A DNA stretch of 64,000 nucleotides from assembly GCF_007667275.1 (NCBI RefSeq), contig NZ_VDQT01000001.1, forward strand, positions 124,001 through 188,000. Direction: 5' to 3'. Below, in pieces: positions 54,479 to 63,600 of the stretch. The notes beneath the pieces were generated by a model. That model was not told the DNA's origin and searched no databases. It was given only the letters and a program-made list of their open reading frames with translations. The translations under genes were made by a program, and so were the position numbers. How positions within the stretch are numbered: the stretch's first letter is position 1; the number at the start of each line of letters is the position of its first letter. Origin of the DNA: Stenotrophomonas rhizophila. GTDB lineage: Bacteria > Pseudomonadota > Gammaproteobacteria > Xanthomonadales > Xanthomonadaceae.

Positions 54479-55393
54479 ATGAAACGAAAATATCCACTAG
54501 CCGCCACGCTTGTTGCGATTGCCATATCAGCCACCTTGGCCGGCATAGCCTCGCTTGCGCTCAGCAATGCCGAAGTAGAGGAGCTGGCTGCGAAATCACA
54601 CGCGGAAGCCGTCGTTGCACAGCTTCCTCAGGATCGGCGCGAGCCGGGTGGTGCGGCCACTCCCTCGCAACGGACATCCCAGCGACAGGTTCAGTCGCGG
54701 CTGGACCCGGAGGTCTTCAACGCACTGAGCGAACGGACTTACTACATCTCACGCATGCAGGTGCGACCCAAAGGGGATGCATTGGACTATGTCCAGCCCC
54801 TGCGTCGACGTTCTCGAGAAGGCGACGCCCTGGCAAGCTTCAAGATCTATCTCGCTGTTGCCGATTGCAGGACGAAACTCTCAGGAGCAGCCAACAAGGG
54901 CGCCGCCGCAGGCATGACTGAAGCGCAGCACTTGACTCAGTTACTGGCGGCGGACGAGTGCATCGCTCTCGCCAACGACCAGTACGTGATGACGAGCAAC
55001 TGGCTTTCGTTGGCCGCGGAGCAAGGTTCAATCGAAGCAAGGCTTTTCTACAGCTTGGACGTGAACTCTGTACTTGGCAGTTCACGGCAGAGGCTCGCGG
55101 ATCCTGAAGCAACCATCGCATGGAAGGAGAAGGCAGTGGCCTACCTTCATGAGGTGGCGGGAACAGGAAACGTAGATGCAATGGCCGCCCTCTCCAATGC
55201 ATATGAGCAGGGGATTCTCGTACCGAAAGATTCCGAGGTGTCCTACGCCTACACATTGGCAACCAACAGAATGATGCCAGACGAAAACCGTGAATATCTG
55301 ATGCGATCAATGGAACAAGGGCTTTCGATCAAGCAACGGGAATCGGCCGTCGCCCTATCTCATCAGATCTATGATTCCTGTTGCAAGCCTTGA
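54479..55393 (+). CDS. Exported or membrane-anchored Sel1/TPR-like helical protein
   Basis: The 304-residue protein has an N-terminal hydrophobic signal or anchor (YPLAATLVAIAISATLAGIA). The rest is mostly helical with Sel1-like stretches (NWLSLAAEQGSIEARLFYSL; VAGTGNVDAMAALSNAYEQG). GAGG lies eight bases before the ATG at 54479; the frame upstream is not protein-like. Codon use is more AT-rich than in the flanking core genes, hinting at horizontal origin together with the next gene, 13 bp away. Proteins of this type occur in several copies in Xanthomonadaceae, with unknown function. Confidence 0.72.
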   Translation: MKRKYPLAATLVAIAISATLAGIASLALSNAEVEELAAKSHAEAVVAQLPQDRREPGGAATPSQRTSQRQVQSRLDPEVFNALSERTYYISRMQVRPKGDALDYVQPLRRRSREGDALASFKIYLAVADCRTKLSGAANKGAAAGMTEAQHLTQLLAADECIALANDQYVMTSNWLSLAAEQGSIEARLFYSLDVNSVLGSSRQRLADPEATIAWKEKAVAYLHEVAGTGNVDAMAALSNAYEQGILVPKDSEVSYAYTLATNRMMPDENREYLMRSMEQGLSIKQRESAVALSHQIYDSCCKP

Positions 55394-55406
55394 ATGTAGG
55401 GTCAAT

Positions 55407-55889
55407 ATGATCAAAAGGAAGAAGATCGCAATTGGTGTGGCGGTCGTGACGATTGGTGTCGGAATGGCTGCGGCGAACGAGTTCATTGAGCCTCGCATAT
55501 TTGGTCCTTTCCACTGTGACGCCTGCATGGTTGAGCCCGTTATGCCCGGGCCGTCCACAGAGGCATTCCTGCAAAAATTGCGCGCCAATCTACTCGTGCA
55601 GCGTAATCGGACCTTCACTGGCGACAAGATTACGGTTTGTAGTCGCGGATTCTGCACTACGTACACGATCACTGAAATGAACGGTTTTCATGGGGGTGGG
55701 ACGCTTGATAACCGTTCACCGATCAATAGCAGCAGGCCCTCCGGTTCGAGCGTTCTGGGGGGAGGCTCCAATGCCGGGGGAGGATGGGCAGGTTCCGTAA
55801 CTACGGGAGCCCCGACTCCCGTTCCGATGGTGCCGTGCAATCTAGGAGGCGCCGTTCGCATGGTGCCGGCAGGGGGGTGCGACTTCTAG
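55407..55889 (+). CDS. Exported Gly/Ser-rich protein of unknown function
   Basis: The 160-residue protein has a signal peptide or anchor (IAIGVAVVTIGVGMAAANEF). Cysteines occur in CDACM, CSRGFC, and VPCNLGGA...GGCDF, and a Gly/Ser-rich stretch (GGGSNAGGGWAG) lies near the C-terminus. It starts 13 bp after the Sel1-like gene and is likely in the same unit. Composition is AT-richer than neighbours. No family was recognised. Confidence 0.65.
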   Translation: MIKRKKIAIGVAVVTIGVGMAAANEFIEPRIFGPFHCDACMVEPVMPGPSTEAFLQKLRANLLVQRNRTFTGDKITVCSRGFCTTYTITEMNGFHGGGTLDNRSPINSSRPSGSSVLGGGSNAGGGWAGSVTTGAPTPVPMVPCNLGGAVRMVPAGGCDF

Positions 55890-56022
55890 CACAGCCTGCC
55901 GCGACTCTCTTCACAGTTCATCTACGTAACCCAACGCAAGCTACATGCGGGGTCATGGCTCCGGTAAAAATCCGCTCCAAGCCTGCAATATTTCCGACGT
56001 CCCAGACGAAAGGAGAAGTGGA

Positions 56023-56298
56023 ATGAACATCTCGAAGAAGCATGTGGCAACAGCGCGTACCCTGGTCGTCGCACTCGTCGCAGGCTTGAGCCTCGCCGGT
56101 TGCGCCACCTACAAAGACGAGTTTGCAACGATCAATTCCCGACTCGATTCGCTCGACACCAAGGTGAACAGCGCGGCCCAGAGTGCAGACCAGGCCAACC
56201 AGTCCGCACAGCAGGCCAATCAGCGTCTGGACCAGATCGAAGGCCGTATCCAGCGCCTCGAATCCCAGCCGACCACCAAGCGTCAGCCGCGCGGCTGA
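56023..56298 (+). CDS. Lpp-like outer-membrane lipoprotein
   Basis: The 91-residue protein has a lipoprotein signal with lipobox LSLAGC (lipid Cys near 27). A heptad-patterned helix follows (EFATINSRLDSLDTKVNSAA, then repeated QSADQANQSAQQANQRLDQI), the mark of Braun-type lipoproteins that form coiled-coil trimers. It has an excellent ribosome site (AGGAG). Unlike E. coli Lpp it does not end in Lys: the C-terminus is TTKRQPRG, so peptidoglycan attachment through a terminal Lys is not evident. An L,D-transpeptidase-type gene follows after a terminator. Confidence 0.82.
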   Translation: MNISKKHVATARTLVVALVAGLSLAGCATYKDEFATINSRLDSLDTKVNSAAQSADQANQSAQQANQRLDQIEGRIQRLESQPTTKRQPRG

Positions 56299-56340
56299 TC
56301 GCTGTTGGGCAATACGTAAGACAATTTTGAAAACCGGGAC

Positions 56341-56375
56341 CCGGTGGCCGTTCGTGGCCACCGGCTTCTTTGCTT
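56341..56375 (+). terminator. Hairpin terminator after the Lpp-like gene
   Basis: CCGGTGGCC-GTTCGT-GGCCACCGG is a perfect 9-bp stem followed by a T-rich run (CTTCTTTGCTT). It lies about 43 bp after the lipoprotein stop and 35 bp before the next ATG, a typical strong terminator for an abundant lipoprotein mRNA. Confidence 0.85.
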
Positions 56376-56409
56376 GACCCGCAGTAGCTTCAAGGAATCC
56401 CCCATTACC

Positions 56410-57171
56410 ATGTCCCTGCATTCTTCCTTCCGGCCTGTCTTTGGCGCCTTGGCGCTGGCCCTCTCACTGGCCTGTTCTGGTGCGGCTGTCGCCCAGGAAG
56501 AGCGATCCATCGAGGCGGATCACTCGTCAGAAGCGGTGGACATGCTGCCGACGGGGCAGGAAGTATCCCAAACGGTGATCGATCTGGCCGGTTGGATCAA
56601 AGCAAGCAACGACACCGTCGGTTATCCGTTTGCCGTCATCGACAAAGCGAATGCACAGATCCTGGTGTTCGACGGCAAAGGGAAGTTGCGCGGTGCAGCG
56701 CCCGCACTGTTTGGTTCGGACAAGGGCGATTATTCGGACCCCAGCGTCACCAAGTATGCATTGAAGGATATCCCGCAGGGCCAGCGCACCACGCCGGCGG
56801 GTCGTTTCATCGGGGGGTATGGCCCCTCGCTGGATACCGGGCGCGTACTTTGGATGGACTTCGATACCGCGGTGTCCATCCATCCCACCGCGACCGGCGT
56901 CAAGTCCGAGCGCCGCCCCGAGCGACTGGCATCGCCTGCGCCGGATGACAACCGCATCACCAACGGCTGCATCAACGTCGACCCCGGGTTCTATGCCAAG
57001 GTGATCAAGCCGACCTTCGAAAAGGGCGGGCTGTTCTTCGTGCTGCCGGAGGTCATGGCCATGGCCGATGTCTTCCCGGATTTCGTTGAGAGCCAGTCCA
57101 CCGCGCAGCACAAGGAAGGCAAACGCCCCCGGCGTGAACGCGCGGAAGCGCGGGACGGCGTCTCGCCGTAA
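56410..57171 (+). CDS. YkuD-type L,D-transpeptidase family protein
   Basis: The 253-residue protein has a signal peptide (ALALALSLACSGAAVAQE). A YkuD-like domain follows: YPFAVIDKANAQILVFDGKG, GQRTTPAGRFIGG, then His158 in SIHPT and Cys187 in ITNGCINV. The usual HG...SxGC[IVF]R signature is modified (NGCINV in place of SxGCIR), but the His/Cys pair is present. Such enzymes cross-link peptidoglycan or attach lipoproteins to it. It follows an Lpp-like gene, an attractive functional pair, though separated by a terminator. The C-terminal tail is basic. Confidence 0.8.
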   Translation: MSLHSSFRPVFGALALALSLACSGAAVAQEERSIEADHSSEAVDMLPTGQEVSQTVIDLAGWIKASNDTVGYPFAVIDKANAQILVFDGKGKLRGAAPALFGSDKGDYSDPSVTKYALKDIPQGQRTTPAGRFIGGYGPSLDTGRVLWMDFDTAVSIHPTATGVKSERRPERLASPAPDDNRITNGCINVDPGFYAKVIKPTFEKGGLFFVLPEVMAMADVFPDFVESQSTAQHKEGKRPRRERAEARDGVSP

Positions 57172-57202
57172 AGGCGGGTGACAGGCAGCCGACGAATGTC
57201 GA

Positions 57203-58075
57203 CTACCGCAGCAACTTCAGAAACGCATCGACGGCAGGCGCCTGCCAGGCGCCTTCGCGCCGGATGATGCTGAGCGGTCGCTGCAGCGCCAGCGCCCTTA
57301 CCGGCAGCTTTACCAGCCGACCATCCTGCAATTCGCTGCTGACACTGATGGTTGGCAGCCACGCAATGCCACCTCCGTGGATCGCCGCCTGTTTCAGTGC
57401 TTCGGTGTTGCCGAACTCGACGATGCTGCCGGTCTCCACGCCAAGCTGCTTCAGCAGGGTGGCAATCAACTCGCGCGTGCCCGAGCCGGGCTCCCGCATC
57501 AGCAGCGGTTCGCCGTCAATATCTGACTGCCTCATCCGTTTGCGCAGCGCCAGCGGGTGATCGGCGCCGACCACCGGGATCAGCTCATCGCGGCTGAAGG
57601 CGTCCACCGCCACGCCCTCCACCCGGATCGGACCTTCGACGAAGCCCAGGGTGAAGCGTAGATCGGCCACCCCCTGTGCCACCTGTTCGGTGTTGCCCAC
57701 GAACAGGGAAATGCCGATTCCGGGGAAGGCCCGCCGGAACCGGGCGATGTAGCGGGGCAGTACGTAGGTGCCGATGGTGTTGCTGGCGCCGATCGACAGC
57801 TGCCCGGCGCGCGCGTCGGCGAAGTCGCGCATGGCGGCCTGGGCGCTGTCGGCCACCGCGAACAGGCGCGTCGAATAACCGTGCAATACCTTGCCCGGGT
57901 CGGTCAGGCGCATGCCGCGCGGCTGCCGCTCGAACAGCACCACGCCCAGCCGCGCTTCGAACGCCTTCAGCTCGCGCGACAACGCCGGTTGCGAGACATG
58001 CATGCGCAAAGCCGCCGCGGAAATACTGCCGGTTTCGGCAATGGCATGGAATATGGCCAGGTGATGGAGGTTCAT
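57203..58075 (-). CDS. LysR-family regulator downstream of the YeiH gene
   Basis: The 290-residue protein has an HTH (MNLHHLAIFHAIAETGSISA, AAALRMHVSQPALSRELKAF; residues 1-45) and a CysB/CbbR-like effector domain (QLSIGASNTIGTYVLPRYI, LLMREPGSGTRELIATLL). It lies 14 bp after the YeiH gene on the same strand, so they form one unit; YeiH and a LysR protein (YeiE/YfbR-like) are commonly neighbours. Sulfite or sulfate-related control is inferred from that pairing. Confidence 0.88.
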   Translation of the reverse strand: MNLHHLAIFHAIAETGSISAAALRMHVSQPALSRELKAFEARLGVVLFERQPRGMRLTDPGKVLHGYSTRLFAVADSAQAAMRDFADARAGQLSIGASNTIGTYVLPRYIARFRRAFPGIGISLFVGNTEQVAQGVADLRFTLGFVEGPIRVEGVAVDAFSRDELIPVVGADHPLALRKRMRQSDIDGEPLLMREPGSGTRELIATLLKQLGVETGSIVEFGNTEALKQAAIHGGGIAWLPTISVSSELQDGRLVKLPVRALALQRPLSIIRREGAWQAPAVDAFLKLLR

Positions 58076-58089
58076 CTGCAGGATTCGTC

Positions 58090-59124
58090 TCAGAGCTGCC
58101 CGCTAACGTACTGCACCAGGAGGCTGCTGGCAGCCACCGCCACCCAGACGCCAAGGCCGAGCGCGATAGGCCGGATACCCGCGGCCGCCATGCGGCGGAG
58201 GTTGGCCGACAGGCCGATGGCGGACAGCGCGAACACGATCAGCACCTCGGCCAGCCCCTGCAGCACCGGCAGAGCTGCGGTGGGCACCCAGCCGGCCGTA
58301 CGCAGCCCCGAGGCGACCAGGAACCACAGGATGAACCACGGGAAAAGGGCGCCCAACCTGAAACCTCCGCTGCCTGCTTCCGTGACGCTGCGCCGCTTCG
58401 CCAGCGCGGCCATCACCAGCGCCAGGACGAGACAGATTGGAATGATCAGGGTGGAGCGGGTCAACTTGACGATGGTGGCGTAACCGCCGGCCAGGTCGCT
58501 GTAGGCATAGCCGGCGGCAACCACCGAGGACGTATCGTTGATGGCGGTGCCGGCCCACAGGCCAAAGCCCGTGTCGCTCATCTGCAGCAGGTGCCCCAGC
58601 AGCGGGAACAGCAGCACTGCCACCACGTTGAACAGGAAGATGGTGGAAATGGAGAGCGCGGTTTCGTGATCGTCCGGCTTCAGGATGGGCGTGACGGCTG
58701 CAATCGCGGAGCCGCCGCAGATCGCCGTGCCGACGCCGATCAACACGGTCAACTTGCCTTGCACGCGCAGCCAGCGGCCCAGCGCCCAGGCGCTGACGAA
58801 GGCCACGGTGATGGTGACCAGGGTGACCGACAGCGATTCCAGGCCGGTCCGGAGCACGTCGGCCAGGCTGAGGCCGAAGCCCAGGGCAATGATCGACCAC
58901 TGCAATATCTGCCTGCTGCCGAAACGGATACCGGCGTCGAAGGCAGCCCCCGGCGCAAGCACGTGGCGGACGGCGATGCCCAGCACGATGCCGAACACCG
59001 GGGCGCCGATCCAGGGCAGCAGGTGGCCGAGCAGCAGCGCCACGATGGCGAGAATGGCGGTCAGCAGCACGCCATGGCCATGACGTCGGCCCCAGTCGGC
59101 GGAGAGGGCGAAGAATGCGGGCAT
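58090..59124 (-). CDS. yeiH: YeiH-family putative sulfate/anion exporter
   Basis: The 344-residue protein has about ten membrane segments and the YeiH pattern (GAPVFGIVLGIAVRHVL, ILQWSIIALGFGLSLADVL, VGTAICGGSAIAAVTPIL, GTAINDTSSVVAAGYAYS). The family (DUF/UPF0324, PSE) is annotated as putative sulfate exporters; transport has been shown for few members. The ATG at 59122-59124 (MPAFFALSADWG) is used because the upstream extension is not membrane-protein-like. A LysR regulator follows in the same unit. Confidence 0.88.
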   Translation of the reverse strand: MPAFFALSADWGRRHGHGVLLTAILAIVALLLGHLLPWIGAPVFGIVLGIAVRHVLAPGAAFDAGIRFGSRQILQWSIIALGFGLSLADVLRTGLESLSVTLVTITVAFVSAWALGRWLRVQGKLTVLIGVGTAICGGSAIAAVTPILKPDDHETALSISTIFLFNVVAVLLFPLLGHLLQMSDTGFGLWAGTAINDTSSVVAAGYAYSDLAGGYATIVKLTRSTLIIPICLVLALVMAALAKRRSVTEAGSGGFRLGALFPWFILWFLVASGLRTAGWVPTAALPVLQGLAEVLIVFALSAIGLSANLRRMAAAGIRPIALGLGVWVAVAASSLLVQYVSGQL

Positions 59125-59198
59125 TTCGATCGGCGCAGGAGAGACAGGTGCCCAGTCTGATCCCGCCCTCGATATGCATCCAATACAATTAATCTGGC

Positions 59199-60266
59199 TC
59201 AGCCATGCATGAAAGGCATGGCTCCCCCAGGCGTGGACACCGACGCACGCGCCACCAGCTGGTGCGCCAGCACATGGCTGCCTGCACACTGCCCGGTGGC
59301 GCCGTTGCGCCGGATCTCGCGCAGCAACAGGTCAATGGCGGTGTCGGCCATCTGTGCTACCGGCTGGTGGATGGTGGTCAGCTCCGGCCACACCATCGTC
59401 GATGCCGTGGTGTCATCGAAGCCCACCACGGACAGGTCGCTTGGCACCAGCAAGCCGCGCCGGTGTGCCACCGAGACGACGGCCGAGGCCATGTCGTCGT
59501 TGCTGGCGAAGATCGCGGTCGGGGGCCGGGGCAGGGCGAGCAGGTGTTCCGCCGCTTCCAGGCCGGAGCGGTAGGTGAAGTAGCCGGGCTGCACGAGGGT
59601 GTCGTCGTAGCCGATGCCAGCGGCGTCCAGCGCGTCGCGGTAGCCCTGCCAGCGATGTGCGCTGGCGGTCTGGTTGGGATCGCCGGTGATGTAGCCGATG
59701 CGCGTATGTCCGTGCGCGACCAGGTGCTGCACCATCTCGAACCCTGCCAGGCGGTCATCGATGCGGACGCAGGCAATGCGGTCGCTGAAATGGCCGGAGG
59801 CGATCGCCACCACCGGCACGCCGCTGTTGATGAACTCGGCCACGATGCGCTTGGACTCGCACAACGGCGGTGGCAGGATCACGCCCGCCACACGGGTGGC
59901 CAGTTGCCGCGCCGCGTCGCGACGCGCCTGCGGGCCGAGCCCGTCCCAGGTGGCGATCAACAGCTGCGCTGCGGCCCGGGTGGAGCCGCGCAGCGCACCG
60001 ACCAGCAGTTCGCGCAGGTAGCTGGCGCTGGGATTGGTGTAAATCAACGCGATGCAGGTGTGCTGCGCCGCCGCCAGCGCACTGGCGGCCAGGTTGGGGC
60101 GGTAGTCCAGCGCGGCCACGCTGCGCTGCACCCGCTCGCGGTTGCTTTCACGCACGCCGGCATGGCCATTGATCACGCGCGACACGGTCATCGGGGACAC
60201 GCCGGCATGCGCGGCGACTTCATCGATGGTGACCGCGCTGCCCTTGCGGCGCACCGCTCTGGACAT
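59199..60266 (-). CDS. LacI-family transcriptional regulator of the receptor/SapC locus
   Basis: The 355-residue protein has the LacI HTH (VTIDEVAAHAGVSPMTVSRV, INGHAGVRESNRERV) and a periplasmic-binding-like sensor domain (IALIYTNPSASYLRELLVGA, AIFASNDDMASAVVSVA, SVVGFDDTTASTMVWPELTT). It is divergent from a large TonB-dependent receptor gene, with a perfect LacI-type palindrome between them. In Xanthomonadaceae such regulators repress sugar-uptake loci and respond to a sugar. The ATG at 60264-60266 is preferred; an ATG twelve codons upstream has no ribosome site. Confidence 0.9.
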   Translation of the reverse strand: MSRAVRRKGSAVTIDEVAAHAGVSPMTVSRVINGHAGVRESNRERVQRSVAALDYRPNLAASALAAAQHTCIALIYTNPSASYLRELLVGALRGSTRAAAQLLIATWDGLGPQARRDAARQLATRVAGVILPPPLCESKRIVAEFINSGVPVVAIASGHFSDRIACVRIDDRLAGFEMVQHLVAHGHTRIGYITGDPNQTASAHRWQGYRDALDAAGIGYDDTLVQPGYFTYRSGLEAAEHLLALPRPPTAIFASNDDMASAVVSVAHRRGLLVPSDLSVVGFDDTTASTMVWPELTTIHQPVAQMADTAIDLLLREIRRNGATGQCAGSHVLAHQLVARASVSTPGGAMPFMHG

Positions 60267-60347
60267 GTTCCTCAAGGATGGGACTCCTTTGCTGCGCTGC
60301 ATGATGACAAGCGTGTGACCGGGTGATTAGTCTGCGCCGTGACGCGA

Positions 60348-60361
60348 TGGTAGCGCTACCA
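60348..60361. promoter_or_regulatory. Perfect 14-bp palindrome, probable LacI-family operator
   Basis: TGGTAGCGCTACCA is fully palindromic with the central CG typical of LacI/GalR operators. It lies 81 bp before the LacI start and 239 bp before the receptor start, so the regulator could control both itself and the receptor. Confidence 0.75.
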
Positions 60362-60552
60362 CTGAGCCGATGTAAGGCGCAGCGGCACCCCCCCATTTAC
60401 CGCGCGGCTGTTCCTGCAGGTCTGAAACGAGTTTGAGTCGCAGCGCTCCTGAAAAGCGCGTTGCGATATTCGGTGTGGAAGACGGGCCTCGCCCGTGCGT
60501 GCCCCCAGGAGGGGCGGTACATCCATTCGATCGTATGTCAGAGGGGAGAGTC

Positions 60553-60603
60553 ATGAGCGCTTGTGCTTTCCGTCGTACCCCAGACCTGAGGGCTCATCCA
60601 TGA
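60553..60603 (+). other. Possible 16-codon leader ORF before the receptor
   Basis: An ATG at 60553 follows AGGGGAGAG and opens a frame of 16 codons (MSACAFRRTPDLRAHP). It ends in a TGA that overlaps the receptor ATG as ATGA (60600-60603). It may couple translation of the receptor to that of the leader. It has no recognisable product and could be chance. Confidence 0.35.
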
Positions 60604-63600
60604 GCCGCAGGCTGGCGAAACTTACTTCCCGGGCCATGTTCACCTTCGTCGGTGGCGTCCTGGTCATCAATCCCGCCTTCGCACAGGACGCCGCGCCGCC
60701 GGCACCTGCCGCGCAGCAGCAGTCCGCGTCCACACCGACCCAGCTGGACACGGTGCAGGTTACCGGCATCCGCAACAGCCTCAGCCAGGCGATGGACATC
60801 AAGCGCGACTCCGCCGGCGTGGTGGACGCGATCAGTGCCGAGGACATCGGCAAGTTCCCCGATACCAACCTGGCCGAATCGCTGCAGCGCATCACCGGTA
60901 TCTCCATCGAGCGCCGTGATGGCGAAGGTGCGCAGGTTACCGCCCGTGGCTTCGGCCCGCAGTTCAACATGGTGACCCTCAACGGCCGCCAGATGCCCGG
61001 TGCGGACGCGTTCGGCGCGGCGGGGCAGGTCGCCATCGGCGGTGTTGACGGCGGCACCCGTGCGTTCAACTTCGCACAGCTGGCGGCCGAAGCGGTCAAT
61101 GGCATCGAGGTCTTCAAGACCAGCCAGGCCAACGTGCCCAGCGGCGGTATCGGCGCCACCATCAACATCCTCACCGGACGTCCGTTCGACCATGAGGGCA
61201 CCGTTGCCAGCGCCGGGGCCAAGATCGTCTCCGACCAGAGCCAGCCGTTCGACAACGACCTGACCCCTGAACTTTCCGGCATCTTCAGCTACACCAACCC
61301 GGACAAGACCTGGGGCGTCGGCGTTAGCGCGAGCTACCAGAAGCGCAAGGGTGGCTCGGTGCAGGCCACCAACAACTACTGGAACATCCAGCCGTGGACC
61401 GGGACCATGCCCGGCAATCCTACGGTGACCAATGCGCCGGCCATCGGCGCGCTGTACGGGCGCCCGAACGACCTGCGCTACGCCTTCGCCGATTTCGAGC
61501 GCGAGCGCATCAATGGCCAGGCGGTGCTGCAGTTCGCACCGACCGACGCGGTGACCCTGACCCTGGACTACACCTATTCGACCAACGAGATCGAAGAGAA
61601 TCGTGGCGAGCAGGGCATGTGGCTGCAGAACAGCAACTACACCGATGTGGTCTTCGACACCAGCGGTGCGGTGGCTACGCCGATCTACATCCGTGAGATC
61701 GCCGGCACCAAGGACTTCGGGCTTGAACAGCAGCGCAGCATGCAGAAGTACAAGCTGGGTTCGCTCGGCTTCAATGCCACCTGGAACATCACCGACCGTT
61801 TCAAGCTGAGCTTCGACGGCCACGACTCGAAGAACGAGAGCCGGCCGAACGATCCGCTCACCGGCGGCGGCTCCATCTTCTCCAGTATCGCCGGCACCAA
61901 CAACTGCACCACCGGGCCGCAGTGCGGTGGCACGTACGTGCAGGAAATGGTCTGGAACAACGGCCTGCCGGTGGGCACCCAGGTCTGGTACCCGACCGCT
62001 GCCGATGCCATCGCCAAGACCAACGGCGTGGTCAACGGCGGGTTCGTGCCGGGCGAGATCGGCTCGCAGGTGCTGCGCATCAATTCGCAGACCCAGATCA
62101 GCGAGATCAAGCAGGGTCGCATCGACGGTGAGTGGGCCTTCGACGCGGGCCGCTTCCAGTTCGGCGTGGACTCCAGCAAGCAGACCACCCACCGCATCCA
62201 GGCTGCGGAGAATTACAACACCCTGGGCGACTGGGGCGTGGCCAATGTGAACGGGGACGTTGCCAACGGCCTGATGGACCTGCTGCAGCCGGTGAACATC
62301 GTCGGCATGTTCGACGACTTCAACGTCAACAGCTTCAGCGCCTGGCGTGGCGACGCAGGCCGGCTGGCGCAGTGGGCGGGCCAGTACTATGGCGCCAACC
62401 TCGGCGTCAGCCCGCAGAATGCCGCCGACAACCGGGTCGAAGAGAAGACCAATTCGGCCTATATCCAGGTCGAGCTGGACGGCGACCTGGGCGGCCACCG
62501 CACCAATACGCGCCTGGGCGTCCGCTACGAGACCACCGACGTGGTGTCGACCTCGATCATCGCCATTCCGGAAGGCATCCAGTGGCAGGCGAACAATGAC
62601 TTCCGCGTGCTGTTGTCCAACGAGCAGCAGCCCTTCACCGAGAAGACCAGTTACAGCTACATCCTGCCGAACCTGGACTTCAGCATCGACCTGCTGAATG
62701 ACCTGAAGGGCCGCGTGTCGTTCGGCAAGAGCATCGCCCGCGCACCGATCGGCAACCTGTATGCCGGTCCGACCGCACAGCAGCCGTTCGGCTCGGTGCT
62801 GATCGATCCGTCCTCGCGAGCCAGCGGCACGGCGCAGAACCCGGCCCTGAAACCGCTGGAATCGGACAACCTGGACCTGGCGCTGGAATGGTACTTCGCC
62901 GATGCCAGCTACGTGTCGGTGACCTACTGGAACAAGCGGGTCAGCAACTTCATCGGCAACACCATCGTGCAGGAAAACCTGTACGGTCTGCGCGACCCGT
63001 CCTCGGGGCCGGACGCGCAGGCGGCGCTGGGGTTCCTGACCAGTGGGGCGTGTATCGCACAGGTGGGTCCGGCCAACGCGGCGGCCTGCTCGGCCAACGA
63101 CACCTCGCTGTTCACCGCGCTGGCGCTGCTGCGCAACAACCCCGCCGGGCTGGGCGCCTACAACGGCACCGACGCGCAGGTACTGGCCACCGAAGCGGCC
63201 TACGACCTGGTAGGCGAGGCGGACGACCCGCTGTACCAGTTCAACGTCAACCGCCCGATCAACCAGAACGAATCCAAGCTGCACGGCTGGGAACTGGGCG
63301 GGCAGTACTTCTTCGGCGACACCGGCTTCGGCGTGCTGGCCAACTACACCATCGTCAATGGCGACGTGGGCTACAACGACGCCGGCGACCCGAACGTCGA
63401 CCAGTTCTCGCTCACCGGCCTCAGCGATACCGCCAACGCCATGCTGATGTACGAAAAGTACGGCTGGTCGGTCCGCCTGGCCTGGAACTGGCGCGACCAG
63501 TACCTGATCCTGGCCAACCAGGGTTCCAGCCGAAACCCGTACTATGTGGAAGAGTACGACCAGTGGGATCTCAGCGTGGGCTACACGCTGAATGACAACT

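Noticed and set aside
55918..56421. A 167-codon minus-strand frame over the Lpp-like gene
   Set aside because: The plus strand has a ribosome site, lipobox and coiled-coil heptads followed by a terminator; the minus frame crosses the terminator and has no features.
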